A DNA stretch of 34,908 bases from the NCBI GenBank assembly GCA_016192825.1, contig JACPTK010000022.1, positions 1 to 34,908 on the forward strand, read 5' to 3'. Shown in pieces: positions 26,770 through 34,734 of the stretch (its first letter is position 1; every line of letters starts with the position of its first letter). The position numbers and the translations under genes were made by a program. The notes beneath the pieces are model-generated. The model had not been told where the DNA came from. It was given only the letters and a program-made list of their open reading frames with translations, and made no database searches. This DNA is from Betaproteobacteria bacterium. Its GTDB lineage: Bacteria > Pseudomonadota > Gammaproteobacteria > Burkholderiales > SG8-41.

Positions 26770-27411
26770 TTAACCGCTCCTAGCACTATATGGTTTAAGC
26801 AACATAAAGAACCGGTCCGAAGTGTGCGGACGAAGGCGGTGCGTCCAAGGCGTCTCGACGGCTGTTTTGAACGCTTCGGAAGTGAACACCGCCGGCGACT
26901 CCAGGTGATAAATTGCGAGGTATTTCTGCGTACCTACAACAGTCTTAAATCGTCGCGCGCACAACGTCCCAGGCACGGCCGCCAAATATGGAATATGTTC
27001 TTCGTCGTACCATGCGTTGAATTCGGATTCGAATTCTGGCTCGACGTTCATCGCAGCAAGCAGCAGGCTGCCTGCATTACTTGGACCAGCTAGCCTTCCA
27101 GGAAGAGTTTGTTCTGCTTCAAAGGAGCAGATGACCTTGCACTTCGCCAAGACCGACTCCGATAAAGATGTGGGGTTTTCAGTCAATGCGACTTTGTATT
27201 CCGCGCCCTGAAGCACGTCGAGGCCCTCAAGGTCATAAGTTACGACCGAGTCTTTCGCATCGTTAACGCCGACCCACTGTTGCGCATTAATGAATCCCTT
27301 TAGCCGCCTGCGCCTTGAAATATACTCGCTTTCATACCTCTCATTAAATTCACCTTGAGATAATTCGGAACAATTCAGGACTACCACAAGCAGACCATAT
27401 CGCTCACTCAT
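26770..27411 (-). CDS. Two-repeat dimeric alpha/beta-barrel-like protein (EthD/DUF-type)
   Basis: A 213-residue cytosolic protein with internal duplication. The first half contains EFNERYESEYISRRRRLKGF, and the second contains EFNAWYDEEHIPYLAAVPG, which is the classic F-x-x-W-Y-x-x-E-H-I/L-P signature of ferredoxin-like dimeric barrels (EthD and relatives). The second copy keeps the signature better than the first. No cofactor motif is seen; relatives bind aromatic or degradation intermediates. Codon use is clearly AT-richer than the flanking genes. It is followed on the same strand by nothing within 27 bp but MFS debris. Function is unassigned; small-molecule binding is inferred from fold only. 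Confidence 0.7.
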   Translation of the reverse strand: MSERYGLLVVVLNCSELSQGEFNERYESEYISRRRRLKGFINAQQWVGVNDAKDSVVTYDLEGLDVLQGAEYKVALTENPTSLSESVLAKCKVICSFEAEQTLPGRLAGPSNAGSLLLAAMNVEPEFESEFNAWYDEEHIPYLAAVPGTLCARRFKTVVGTQKYLAIYHLESPAVFTSEAFKTAVETPWTHRLRPHTSDRFFMLLKPYSARSG

Positions 27412-27433
27412 TGGGATCCCTATCGCGAACGCC

Positions 27434-27642
27434 TAGGAGTTTGTCGGACTTAGGGCCGACAAACTCCTAAATGCAAAACCGCCTGCGCGAAAACGAAAGA
27501 AAAAGGCAGTGAAAACCTTATGTTCAGCCTGCTCGCGTGCCCGTTCGAGGCTAATAAGGGTCGTCATCCCGTATTTCATTCGAAATTCGCAGGCGGTTTT
27601 GCCGTGAGCAGCCTGTCGGAATGCCAAGTCCGACAGGCTGCT
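27434..27642. repeat. Dispersed hairpin element, complete copy C (about 209 bp)
   Basis: The element is bounded by two different hairpins. The left one is 27434-27469 (TAGGAGTTTGTCGG / CCGACAAACTCCTA, 8-nt loop). The right one is 27607-27642 (AGCAGCCTGTCGGA / TCCGACAGGCTGCT, 8-nt loop). Nested inside is a 15-bp inverted repeat, 27473-27487 and 27588-27602 (GCAAAACCGCCTGCG and its complement). No ORF is contained. It ends 2 bp before the stop codon of the flavoprotein gene. Partial copies lie at 1677, 10882, 17357 and 34546. Confidence 0.92.
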
Positions 27643-27644
27643 AG

Positions 27645-29588
27645 TTAGACTTCTCGCGCTATGCGAAATCCGTCTTCAACGGCCTCCAAGATCCAAGCAG
27701 GCCTAACGCAGTCACCGATTAAGTGGGTATCAGGCACTAATCTACTGATCGAATCGCACAAATCCCTATTGGGTTTGTACTCGGTAGCGATCACTATTGA
27801 ATCAGCGCTAATCGTCTGCGTCTGATTACCAGAGTCCAAGAATGTTATATCTCGTCCCTTGACCAGAAAACATCTCGCGCCCGTTTTGACGCTGACCCCT
27901 TTCTCCCGGAGACGATGTGAGACGCGGGAAATAACTCTTCCGCCTAGGTCCGCTACTACGCCGGAACTCCCCTCCAATACGGTAATCTTTTTGCCCTTGT
28001 CGGATAAATAGTCAGCCACGTCACATCCGATCATTCCACCGCCAAGAATTACGACGGACTCGCCAAGCTTGCTTTTGTCGTCAAATGCTGCTTCCACTGT
28101 AAATGCACTGGATGAATCAAGACCGGGAATATTAGGGAATGCTGGAGAAAGGCCCGTAGCCAAAATAACCGCGTCGGGCTTCACGCTTTGCACTAATATG
28201 GGCGTGACCTCGGTACCAAGGTTAATTCGTACCCCTAATCTCCTCAGTTGGCGTTCTAGATACTCACCATATTCCCGTAAAGCGGCCGTCTTCGGAGGAA
28301 CCATGGCAGCTATCGCCATTTGCCCTCCCAGATTTGATTTCCGTTCATAAAGCATTACCTCGTGTCCACGCTCTGCTGCTACCCGAGCCGCCTCCATTCC
28401 CGCTGGACCTCCACCCACAACCAAAATCCGTCTCTTTGCCACGGCCGGTCTAAGTACTCTCTCTTTTTCATATCCCAAAGTGGCATTGACCTGGCAACGT
28501 ACAGGAGCGTCCTTGTCTTGCAGGTATACATCCCCGCAGACACGACACCAGATACATGGTCTGATTTCGTCCAGCCTTCCTTCTGCAGCTTTTCGTGGCA
28601 AATCTAAATCCGCAAGAAGACTTCTTCCCATTGCCACCAAATCAGCCTTTCCTTCCTGAAGGACTTTTTCTGCCAGTTCAACAGTGAGCTTTCCCACCGC
28701 AATTACTGGCATTTTTACTCTCTGCTTTACCGCCTCAGCAAGATGCACCAGATTACCCGGGGGGTCGTACATGACCGCGCTGCTATAACCCGCGTACTTA
28801 CCTGTTCCACCACAGGACAGAACTATGGCGTCAGCTCCAGCTTTCTCGAGCATTACTGCCACTGCTTGAGACTCTTCAATCGTCACGCCATTTTCAGTGC
28901 CGAATTCCTTCCCATTAATGCGGCACCAAACGGGAAATGCTTTTCCAACGGATTCTCTGACTGCATGATAGATTTCCATCAGAAAACGGGCTCTGTTTTC
29001 GAGGCTTCCGCCATAGATGTCAGTCCGCTTATTGGTCGCTGACGACATAAACGGAGCAATCAAATAAGAGTGGCCGCCATGAATTTCGACGCCATCGAAT
29101 CCGGCCCTCTTTGCACGTTCGGCCGCTTGCGCGAATTTCTGCGCAAGACTTTTTAGCTCAGGAATGGTCAACTCCCTGACTGGCGGCTTCCCTGGCACGA
29201 TTACGTTCGACGGACCAACTTTCTCCATGTGTGAAATACGAAACTCGGAATTTGAACCAGAATGCATAAGTTGAATGGCAATTTTGACGTCATGTTGTTT
29301 GACAGTACTAACCAGCTCCCTTAGACCCGGGATAAATTTATCGTCGTCGAAAAACATCTGAAAGCCGCGCACCTTCCCTCTAGGCGCTTCGACGCACGAC
29401 CCTTCAGCGATGATCAGGCCCACACCTCCCCGCGCCAAGGCGTCATAGAACCCTACGAGTCGCGGAGTAACAAACCCATCATCTGTGGCGTAATTCATTA
29501 GCATTGGCGCAGAGACCAAGTGATTCTTCAACGTCATTCCAGCCAAGCGCGCAGGTTCGAAGAGCTTCTTAAACTTTGCGTTTGCCAT
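27645..29588 (-). CDS. Old-yellow-enzyme/2,4-dienoyl-CoA reductase-like Fe-S flavoprotein
   Basis: A 647-residue three-part enzyme. The FMN TIM barrel (about 1-340) has HGGHSYLIAPFMS with TDIYGGSLENRARF. A [4Fe-4S] cysteine cluster is at Cys345, Cys348, Cys351 and Cys365. The FAD/NAD(P) module (about 386-647) has VVGGGPAGMEAARVAAERGH and an inner ILGGGMIGCDVADYLSDKG. Relatives reduce alpha,beta-unsaturated thioesters or acids, or demethylate amines. The cysteine spacing is CxxCxxC-x13-C, one residue shorter than the CxxCxxxC I recall for E. coli FadH. The ATG at 29588 has AAAGGATT upstream. Base composition is markedly AT-richer than the surroundings, suggesting transfer. Confidence 0.9.
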   Translation of the reverse strand: MANAKFKKLFEPARLAGMTLKNHLVSAPMLMNYATDDGFVTPRLVGFYDALARGGVGLIIAEGSCVEAPRGKVRGFQMFFDDDKFIPGLRELVSTVKQHDVKIAIQLMHSGSNSEFRISHMEKVGPSNVIVPGKPPVRELTIPELKSLAQKFAQAAERAKRAGFDGVEIHGGHSYLIAPFMSSATNKRTDIYGGSLENRARFLMEIYHAVRESVGKAFPVWCRINGKEFGTENGVTIEESQAVAVMLEKAGADAIVLSCGGTGKYAGYSSAVMYDPPGNLVHLAEAVKQRVKMPVIAVGKLTVELAEKVLQEGKADLVAMGRSLLADLDLPRKAAEGRLDEIRPCIWCRVCGDVYLQDKDAPVRCQVNATLGYEKERVLRPAVAKRRILVVGGGPAGMEAARVAAERGHEVMLYERKSNLGGQMAIAAMVPPKTAALREYGEYLERQLRRLGVRINLGTEVTPILVQSVKPDAVILATGLSPAFPNIPGLDSSSAFTVEAAFDDKSKLGESVVILGGGMIGCDVADYLSDKGKKITVLEGSSGVVADLGGRVISRVSHRLREKGVSVKTGARCFLVKGRDITFLDSGNQTQTISADSIVIATEYKPNRDLCDSISRLVPDTHLIGDCVRPAWILEAVEDGFRIAREV

Positions 29589-29953
29589 CTGCCAATCCTT
29601 TCATCAACTTCTTAACCGTATATTCAGTATCAACAATATGTCGTGTAACGCACGGATAGGCGTTTCATTGTTTCCCCCAGATATTCCGCGTGAATACTAG
29701 CAGGTTGATTGCAGTGACAAAACAAACAACCAAGGAAGGATTGGCAACTCCATGCTGTTGTTCGGGGACGCTTGCAAATACCGGCGTTTTCGTGTAACCA
29801 TGAACATCACCGTCACATTCATCTTCTTCTGTCCCCTTCATTCCTCTGTTGGGAGAACCTCCAGACGTAAACTCGCACGGCTTTACGTAGGTTCTACTCT
29901 CTATTTGGACGCGTGACGAACGAAGTACACGCAATAAAAGACGAGGAGGTAAC
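29589..29953. other. Intergenic region between divergent flavoprotein and Bug genes
   Basis: 365 bp of AT-richer DNA must contain both divergent promoters. An 89-codon minus-strand ORF (29934-29665) has no recognisable family, no clear ribosome site and unusual composition, so I do not call it a gene. GAGGAGGT at 29943-29950 is the strong ribosome-binding site of the Bug gene at 29954. No operator palindrome was evident. Confidence 0.5.
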
Positions 29954-30946
29954 GTGAAAACGGCAATACTTGCTCTTGCTCTTTTATTATCGTTGATTTC
30001 TTTCGGCGTTCGCGGGCAGGGCGCCGCAACATCGGCTTCGGCGCAGGATTACCCGAATCGCCCGTTGCGCGCCGTCGTACCCAATGTGCCGGGTGGCGGG
30101 ACGGATACCATCAGTCGTATTGTTGCGGCGGGGCTGAGCGAGGCCCTGGGCAAGCAGGTCGTGGTGGACAATCGCGCCGGAGCGGGAGGTAGCCTGGCCG
30201 GATCCATCGTGGTAAACGCGACTCCCGACGGTTACACGGTGCTGATGGGTACCATCTCGACGCAGAGCATCAACCCGGTGCTGTTAAATCTGCCATACGA
30301 TCCGGTCAAGGATTTCGCGCCCATCTCCATGATGGGCACGACTCCCAATGTTCTTGTGGTGAATTTGTCGCTGCCGGTGGCATCAGTTAGCGAGTTCGTC
30401 GCCTACGCCAAGGCGAACCCCGGAAAAATCAGCTACGGCTCTACCGGCGTTGGCGGCTCGCCCCACCTCGCGATGGAGTTGCTGAAGGCGATGACCGGCA
30501 TTAATATCGTGCACGTGCCGTACAAGGGCGCTGGTGCCATGCTGCCCGATCTGTTGAGCGGCCAGATACAGGCGGCGAACGTCGCCCTGAGTGGGCAGCT
30601 CCCGCACATCAGAGCCGGCAGGTTGCGTGCGCTCGCCGTAACCTCGGCTAAGCGTAGTGCCAAACTTCCGGACGTGCCGACGGTCATCGAGTCGGGCATC
30701 CCGGGTTATGAGGTGATTATCTGGTACGCGATGTTCATGCCCGCCGCGGTGCCCAAAGCGACCGTCGCCAAGCTCAACGCGAAATTGGTCAAGGTGCTCA
30801 ATGCGCCGGACATGAAGGCGCGGTTGGCGCAAAACGGTATCGATGCAGCGCCCTCGACCCCAGGCGAGCTTGCCGCATTCGTGAAAGCCGAGATCGCCAA
30901 GTGGTCGAAGGTCGTAAAGCTCACGGGTATAAAAAAAACCAACTGA
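29954..30946 (+). CDS. Bug/TctC-family periplasmic solute-binding protein (3)
   Basis: A 330-residue TTT receptor starting at GTG 29954, fixed by GAGGAGGT ending 3 bases before it. The signal peptide is MKTAILALALLLSLISFGVRG with likely cleavage at ASA-QD. The mature start is YPNRPLRAVVPNVPGGGTDT, then VDNRAGAGGSLAGSIVVNA, VHVPYKGAGAMLPDLLSGQI and a C-terminal AMFMPAAVP. It is divergent from the Fe-S flavoprotein and upstream of an SDR gene, so these three may form one uptake-and-reduction module. Base composition is closer to the chromosome than the flavoprotein's. Confidence 0.93.
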   Translation: MKTAILALALLLSLISFGVRGQGAATSASAQDYPNRPLRAVVPNVPGGGTDTISRIVAAGLSEALGKQVVVDNRAGAGGSLAGSIVVNATPDGYTVLMGTISTQSINPVLLNLPYDPVKDFAPISMMGTTPNVLVVNLSLPVASVSEFVAYAKANPGKISYGSTGVGGSPHLAMELLKAMTGINIVHVPYKGAGAMLPDLLSGQIQAANVALSGQLPHIRAGRLRALAVTSAKRSAKLPDVPTVIESGIPGYEVIIWYAMFMPAAVPKATVAKLNAKLVKVLNAPDMKARLAQNGIDAAPSTPGELAAFVKAEIAKWSKVVKLTGIKKTN

Positions 30947-31577
30947 TTCAGACCGATATTTCTCGTATTCTCAGTCGAGGATTCGGAGCGGTGAAAAACG
31001 CAGTAATCGCGGGGGCAGGTTGAGGTAGCCCGGGCTTCGTGGACATCGAATTGCGGGACAATGATCCCGATGGAGGGGTCGCACGACGCGCAACGTCTTC
31101 ACCGAGAAATTCATGCTCGAAGCGATGTGGCTGCGGGAAGATTCCGGTCGCGTGCCCCCGTGCCAATATGCATGACACATGTACCTCTGACCAATTAGAG
31201 TAGAAAGGTATCAACCGGGCCCGGATCAATCGCCAAGATGCCCGGCGCCGCCTGCTGATCTCGCCGAGGCAACCTACTCCTCGGACCCAAGCGCCGCTCG
31301 CGGTAAGCGCGCCCGAACGCCAGGGGCTGCTCAAGGTATTGTAAAACGAACGCATTGCCCACCGCGCCCTGCACACCGTCTACGCGCGGGCTGTTGGACG
31401 AGGGGGAGTGTATCCCGCTTCGGCGTGCACCAGGCAGCAGCTGCTCGCGGGGTAAAACCAGTTCGGTTGTGAAACTGCCATCACCTCTACTGGTGTCTCA
31501 ATCCAGTCCTTGACCTTGACGCGCTCCGCTGTGACTGGCACGATGAAATGATTCCTCACAAATAATGGTGTTTCAAC
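30947..31577. other. Gene-poor stretch between Bug (3) and SDR
   Basis: About 630 bp with only short ORFs on both strands, none recognisable. The mixed coding-like composition suggests decayed gene debris, but I cannot name a source. No strong hairpin terminator is visible after the Bug stop. The promoter of the SDR gene should lie near the right end. Confidence 0.5.
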
Positions 31578-32420
31578 ATGGGATTACTCGATGGGAAAGT
31601 CGCCATCATCACTGGCGGCAGCCGCGGTATCGGGCGCGCGAGCGCCGAGTTGTTCGCGCGCGAGGGCGCGACGCTCGCATTATGCGCGCGCACTCAGGCC
31701 AAACTCGAGCAGGCCGCGGACGAATTATCACCCAAATATAATGTCAAGGTGTTTACCCAGGCTGTGGACATCACCGATGTCACGGCAGTGGAGAAATTCG
31801 CCGCCGCTGTCGGGCGCGAGTTCGGCAAGGTGCATGTGCTTGTCAACAATGCCGGTGAGTCCTCTCAGCGCGTCGACGGCGTGCGCACGCAGGTCAACTC
31901 TGTGGATACCGTCGCACAGGCGCTGCCGGGCGGCCGCTTCGAAAAGATAACCGATGATGAATGGCGCAACGTATTCGAACGCAAGATACTTGGCATGATA
32001 CGGGTCACGCGGGCGTTCCTGCCGTTGATGCGCGGCACGGGCGGTGGCAGCATAGTTAACGTAACTTCGACCAAGGCCAAGCAACCGCCGCCACGCGTGG
32101 TGACTTCGGGCGTCGCGTGGGCGGCAGCTACGAACTGGAGTAAGAGTTTGTCGCACGAGTTGGCAGGGGACAATATTCGGGTCAACGTGGTGAGCGTAGA
32201 CAGCATATATTCTGACCAAATTGAGATAAACCATAAGCATTGGGCGCCGCAGATGCCGCTCGCCGAATTTCTTGCGCCACACGTCGCCAACGTTCCGCTC
32301 AAGCGCTTTGGTACTGCCGAGGAGGCCGCTCAGGCTATATTGTTCTTGGCTGCGCCAATTTCATCCTATATTACCGGCCAATTTCTTGCGGTGGACGGGG
32401 GTGGTCTGCGCGGGATTTGA
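31578..32420 (+). CDS. Divergent SDR protein lacking the YxxxK motif
   Basis: A 280-residue protein with a perfect N-terminal cofactor motif (ITGGSRGIGRASAELFAREG, TGGSRGIG at 12-19), NNAG at 90-93 and the catalytic serine near Ser164 (VNVTSTKAK). Where the YxxxK pair should be, aligned by the following TKSL-type helix (NWSKSL), it reads S177-G-V-A-W181. The tail YITGQFLAVDGGGL is normal. Some known beta-ketoacyl-reductase-like SDR subgroups also lack the tetrad, so this may be a natural non-canonical subfamily and not decay. The ORF is otherwise intact. The ATG at 31578 has a weak ribosome-binding site. Confidence 0.88.
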   Translation: MGLLDGKVAIITGGSRGIGRASAELFAREGATLALCARTQAKLEQAADELSPKYNVKVFTQAVDITDVTAVEKFAAAVGREFGKVHVLVNNAGESSQRVDGVRTQVNSVDTVAQALPGGRFEKITDDEWRNVFERKILGMIRVTRAFLPLMRGTGGGSIVNVTSTKAKQPPPRVVTSGVAWAAATNWSKSLSHELAGDNIRVNVVSVDSIYSDQIEINHKHWAPQMPLAEFLAPHVANVPLKRFGTAEEAAQAILFLAAPISSYITGQFLAVDGGGLRGI

Positions 32421-32638
32421 GTAGGCCACATGGCGTGATTGCGGTGCCTCCATGGGTTGCGCCAGAACGTTAAAGTTCTGAAGGCAAAAGCGTGACGACT
32501 TCCGAGATTGGCTGCAGCTGATAGGAGGCCGTCAAGCGCGAGAGTGCAAGCGGTTCGCATTGCGAGCTCACCGGGAGTTCATGAGTGCAGTCGATTATCG
32601 CCCTGTGCTCCGCAATCCCACCTTGTTGAGCAAATTCC

Positions 32639-32892
32639 ATGAAAATGCAAATAGAGCGCGTCGAAGCGTTTGGTATCGCTATGCCGCTTCTTCGTGCATT
32701 CAAGAATGCACAAGTTGGCCCCTTTCGAGTTACAGCTTTTTGAACAGCCGGCTCATCGAAATGATCTTGCTGGTTTGGCGCGCGTTCGGCACGAAGGCGG
32801 CGTTCCGGTCATGGCAGATGAGTCCATTATGGATGACGCAAGCCTGATTGCGGTTATTAAAGCCGAGGCAGCAGATATAGTGAAATTAAAAA
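32639..32892 (+). pseudogene. Enolase-superfamily (mandelate racemase/muconate lactonizing) gene, internally deleted
   Basis: ATG 32639 begins MKMQIERVEAFGIAMPLLRA and FKNAQVGPFRVTAF-stop (TGA 32741), like the capping domain of MR/MLE enzymes. In a second frame, from about 32718, FELQLFEQPAHRNDLAGLAR, GGVPVMADESIMDDASL and EAADIVKLK encode the barrel strands with the metal ligands of the family (EQP and ADES). The roughly 200 residues between are absent and similarity ends at about 32892. The gene is therefore broken by deletion with frameshift. Confidence 0.75.
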
Positions 32893-32959
32893 GTACCGCT
32901 TCGATGTGGCAACCAGCTGCTGATTCTAGCGATGAATCCGTAAATCGGGACAAGGTTGT

Positions 32960-33185
32960 TTCCGCGCGTTTTCCAAATCGCGGAATGTGGCCGTCACCGG
33001 AACAAAGAAGTCGCAGGCCAGTATTGCCTTCGCGTGATTCCGCAAGAAGGTCGACCAGCGCTGATCGCCACGCGGTTGCCCGGGTGGCCGCTTCGGCATG
33101 TCATGTACTTGCCTACGGATCGCGGCGAGACCCGAATCCCAAGCTTCCGTAGCAGCTCATCGGCAATTCGCTTTGGCAGGGCTGC
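32960..33185 (-). pseudogene. IS481-type integrase/transposase fragment, frameshifted
   Basis: On the minus strand from about 33185 the frame reads LPKRIADELLRKLGIRVSPR, SVGKYM, matching the helix-turn-helix end of IS481/IS3-type transposases. In another frame it continues QRWSTFLRNHAKAILACDFF, VPVTATFR, the start of the rve catalytic core with the first aspartate. The frame change and missing remainder make it inactive. No inverted repeats were identified around it. Confidence 0.7.
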
Positions 33186-33217
33186 GGCTAAACAGGCGCC
33201 TGACGGACACAACTGAT

Positions 33218-34075
33218 ATGGGAACCGGCGACAGGCCCGCCGCTGCCGCGGGCACGCTCCGGCTCGGCGACTTCACGGTCAATCGCCTGGGCTTCGGCGC
33301 GATGCGCGTCGCGGGCCCCGACATCTGGGGCGAGCCGAGGGACCGCGGCGCGATGCGCAAGCTGCTCCGGCGCGCGTTCGAGCTCGGCCACGACTTTTTC
33401 GACACCGCCGACAGCTACGGCCCCGACGTCTCCGAGATCCTCATTGCGGAGGCGCTTCATCCCTACCCGGCGGGCCTGGTGGTCGGCACCAAGGGCGGGC
33501 TCGTGCGCCCGAGCCGGCACCGCTGGGACGAATCCGGGCATCCGGACCATCTGCGCCGCGCGCTGGATGGAAGCCTGAAGCGCCTGCGGCTCGAGCGCAT
33601 CGATCTCTACCAGTTCCACGCACCCGACCCGCGGGTGCCGTACGCGGAGTCCCTCGGCGCGCTCGCGGAGCTGCAGCGCGCCGGCAAGATCCGCCATCTG
33701 GGCGTCTCCAACGTAAGCGTGAAGCAGCTCGAGCAGGCGCGCCGCATCGCGCCCATCGTCTCGGTGCAGAACGAGCACAACGTCGAGAATCGCGAATCGG
33801 ACGACGTGCTCGCGGCATGCGAGCGGCTGGGCATCGCCTTTGTCCCGTGGTTCCCGCTTGGCGCGGGGCGCGCGCTGCGCTCGGCGAAAGTCAGGCGCGT
33901 CGCCGCGCGGCTCGGCGCGACGCCCGCCCAGGCGGCGCTGGCATGGCTGCTCGCGCGCTCGCCCGTGATACTCCCGATTCCCGGGACCGGCTCGATGTCG
34001 CATCTCGAGGAGAACGCGGCCGCCGCGGCGCTCAAGCTCTCAACCGAGGATCTTGCTGAGCTGAATAGAGCGTGA
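33218..34075 (+). CDS. Aldo/keto reductase family oxidoreductase
   Basis: A 285-residue TIM-barrel NADPH-dependent reductase. The AKR tetrad is complete: Asp and Tyr in FFDTADSYGPDVSE, Lys in VVGTKGG, and His in DLYQFHAPD. The cofactor-side motifs GKIRHLGVSNVSVKQLEQA and the C-terminal ILPIPGTGSMSHLEENAAA are intact. I choose ATG 33218 (MGTGDRPAAAAGTLRLGDF), since the longer reading enters the transposase fragment. The ribosome-binding site is weak. Its 3' end overlaps, convergently, the cyclase remnant by about 44 bp. Substrate unknown; no linked pathway genes remain on this side. Confidence 0.92.
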   Translation: MGTGDRPAAAAGTLRLGDFTVNRLGFGAMRVAGPDIWGEPRDRGAMRKLLRRAFELGHDFFDTADSYGPDVSEILIAEALHPYPAGLVVGTKGGLVRPSRHRWDESGHPDHLRRALDGSLKRLRLERIDLYQFHAPDPRVPYAESLGALAELQRAGKIRHLGVSNVSVKQLEQARRIAPIVSVQNEHNVENRESDDVLAACERLGIAFVPWFPLGAGRALRSAKVRRVAARLGATPAQAALAWLLARSPVILPIPGTGSMSHLEENAAAAALKLSTEDLAELNRA

Positions 34076-34469
34076 CCGGCGAGCCCGCCGCGCCGAGCGT
34101 GGAGGACCGCTCCACCGCGAGATTGTCGCAGGCGATCGCCGCGAGCCCGGTATCGGCGATCCATTCCAGCAGCTTCCGGTCGTAGCCGTTCATGACGGCG
34201 CACGCGTGCCGGATGGACGCATCGAGCCTGCCGTCCGCGTCGAACAGCGCGCCCTTGTGCGGAAACCCCTCCCAGTGCGTCGAGTACTGGGTGTAGAGCA
34301 TGACCGCCTCGTCGGAGCCGACGTCGGTGAAACGGGGGTCCACCTGGTCGAAGCCGAGATTGAAGTAAAGCAGGCCGCCGCGCCTGACCGGATGAAGCAC
34401 CGGGGAAAAGCGGCTGGCGTTGAGCACGTTGCCGCCCGGACGGTCGAGGGGATGGCACAGGCAGAACAC
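34032..34469 (-). pseudogene. Cyclase-family (kynurenine formamidase-like) remnant with internal deletion
   Basis: The 145-codon frame contains SDEAVMLYTQYSTHWEGFPH followed by KGALFDADGR, an N-terminal cyclase-like block. It is then joined directly to LLEWIADTGLAAIACDNLAV, a block normally near the middle or C-terminal part. The metal-binding HxGTHxD segment and most of the barrel between these are missing, and the C-terminal end is replaced by sequence overlapping the aldo/keto reductase stop. Not expected to be functional. Confidence 0.6.
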
Positions 34470-34545
34470 GCGGCCGGTCTTCGCTTCCTGGTATGTTGCC
34501 CGAGGCGAAGCGACCGTGGAATTACACGTTATTCAAAAAAAGTAG

Positions 34546-34597
34546 GGCGGTTTTGCTTTTAGCAGCCTGTCGGACCATCAAAGTCCGACAGGCTGCT
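34546..34597. repeat. Dispersed hairpin element, right-end partial copy D
   Basis: GGCGGTTTTGC at 34546-34556 matches the inner arm of the element. It is followed by the right hairpin 34561-34597 (AGCAGCCTGTCGGA / TCCGACAGGCTGCT around a 9-nt loop). The left part is absent. Confidence 0.88.
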
Positions 34598-34628
34598 AGC
34601 CATGGATTCCGTCCTTCCTCCTGATACT

Positions 34629-34700
34629 GCGTGACATGATGCTTCGTGACATGATGCTTCGTGACATGATGCTTCGTGACATGATGCTTCGTGACATGAT
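34629..34700. repeat. 15-bp tandem repeat array
   Basis: Four identical units of GCTTCGTGACATGAT (34641-34700) are preceded by a partial unit (34629-34640) and followed by a degenerate GTGAC. The units are perfect, so the expansion is recent. There are no spacers and no gene around it. Confidence 0.93.
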
Positions 34701-34734
34701 AATGCGTGACCGCTATCGGGATAGGGGCGGCCAG

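Noticed and set aside
27434-27642. Hairpin element considered as an integron attC site or tRNA-like gene
   Set aside because: There is no integrase gene, no cassette arrangement and no RYYYAAC/GTTRRRY core sites; the two end hairpins are not a cloverleaf.
29665-29934. 89-codon minus-strand ORF in the flavoprotein/Bug intergenic region
   Set aside because: No recognisable domain or ribosome-binding site, and it would occupy the divergent promoter region.
31200-31577. Possible additional decayed coding fragments before the SDR gene
   Set aside because: Short frames on both strands have coding-like composition, but none gives a motif I can assign to a family.
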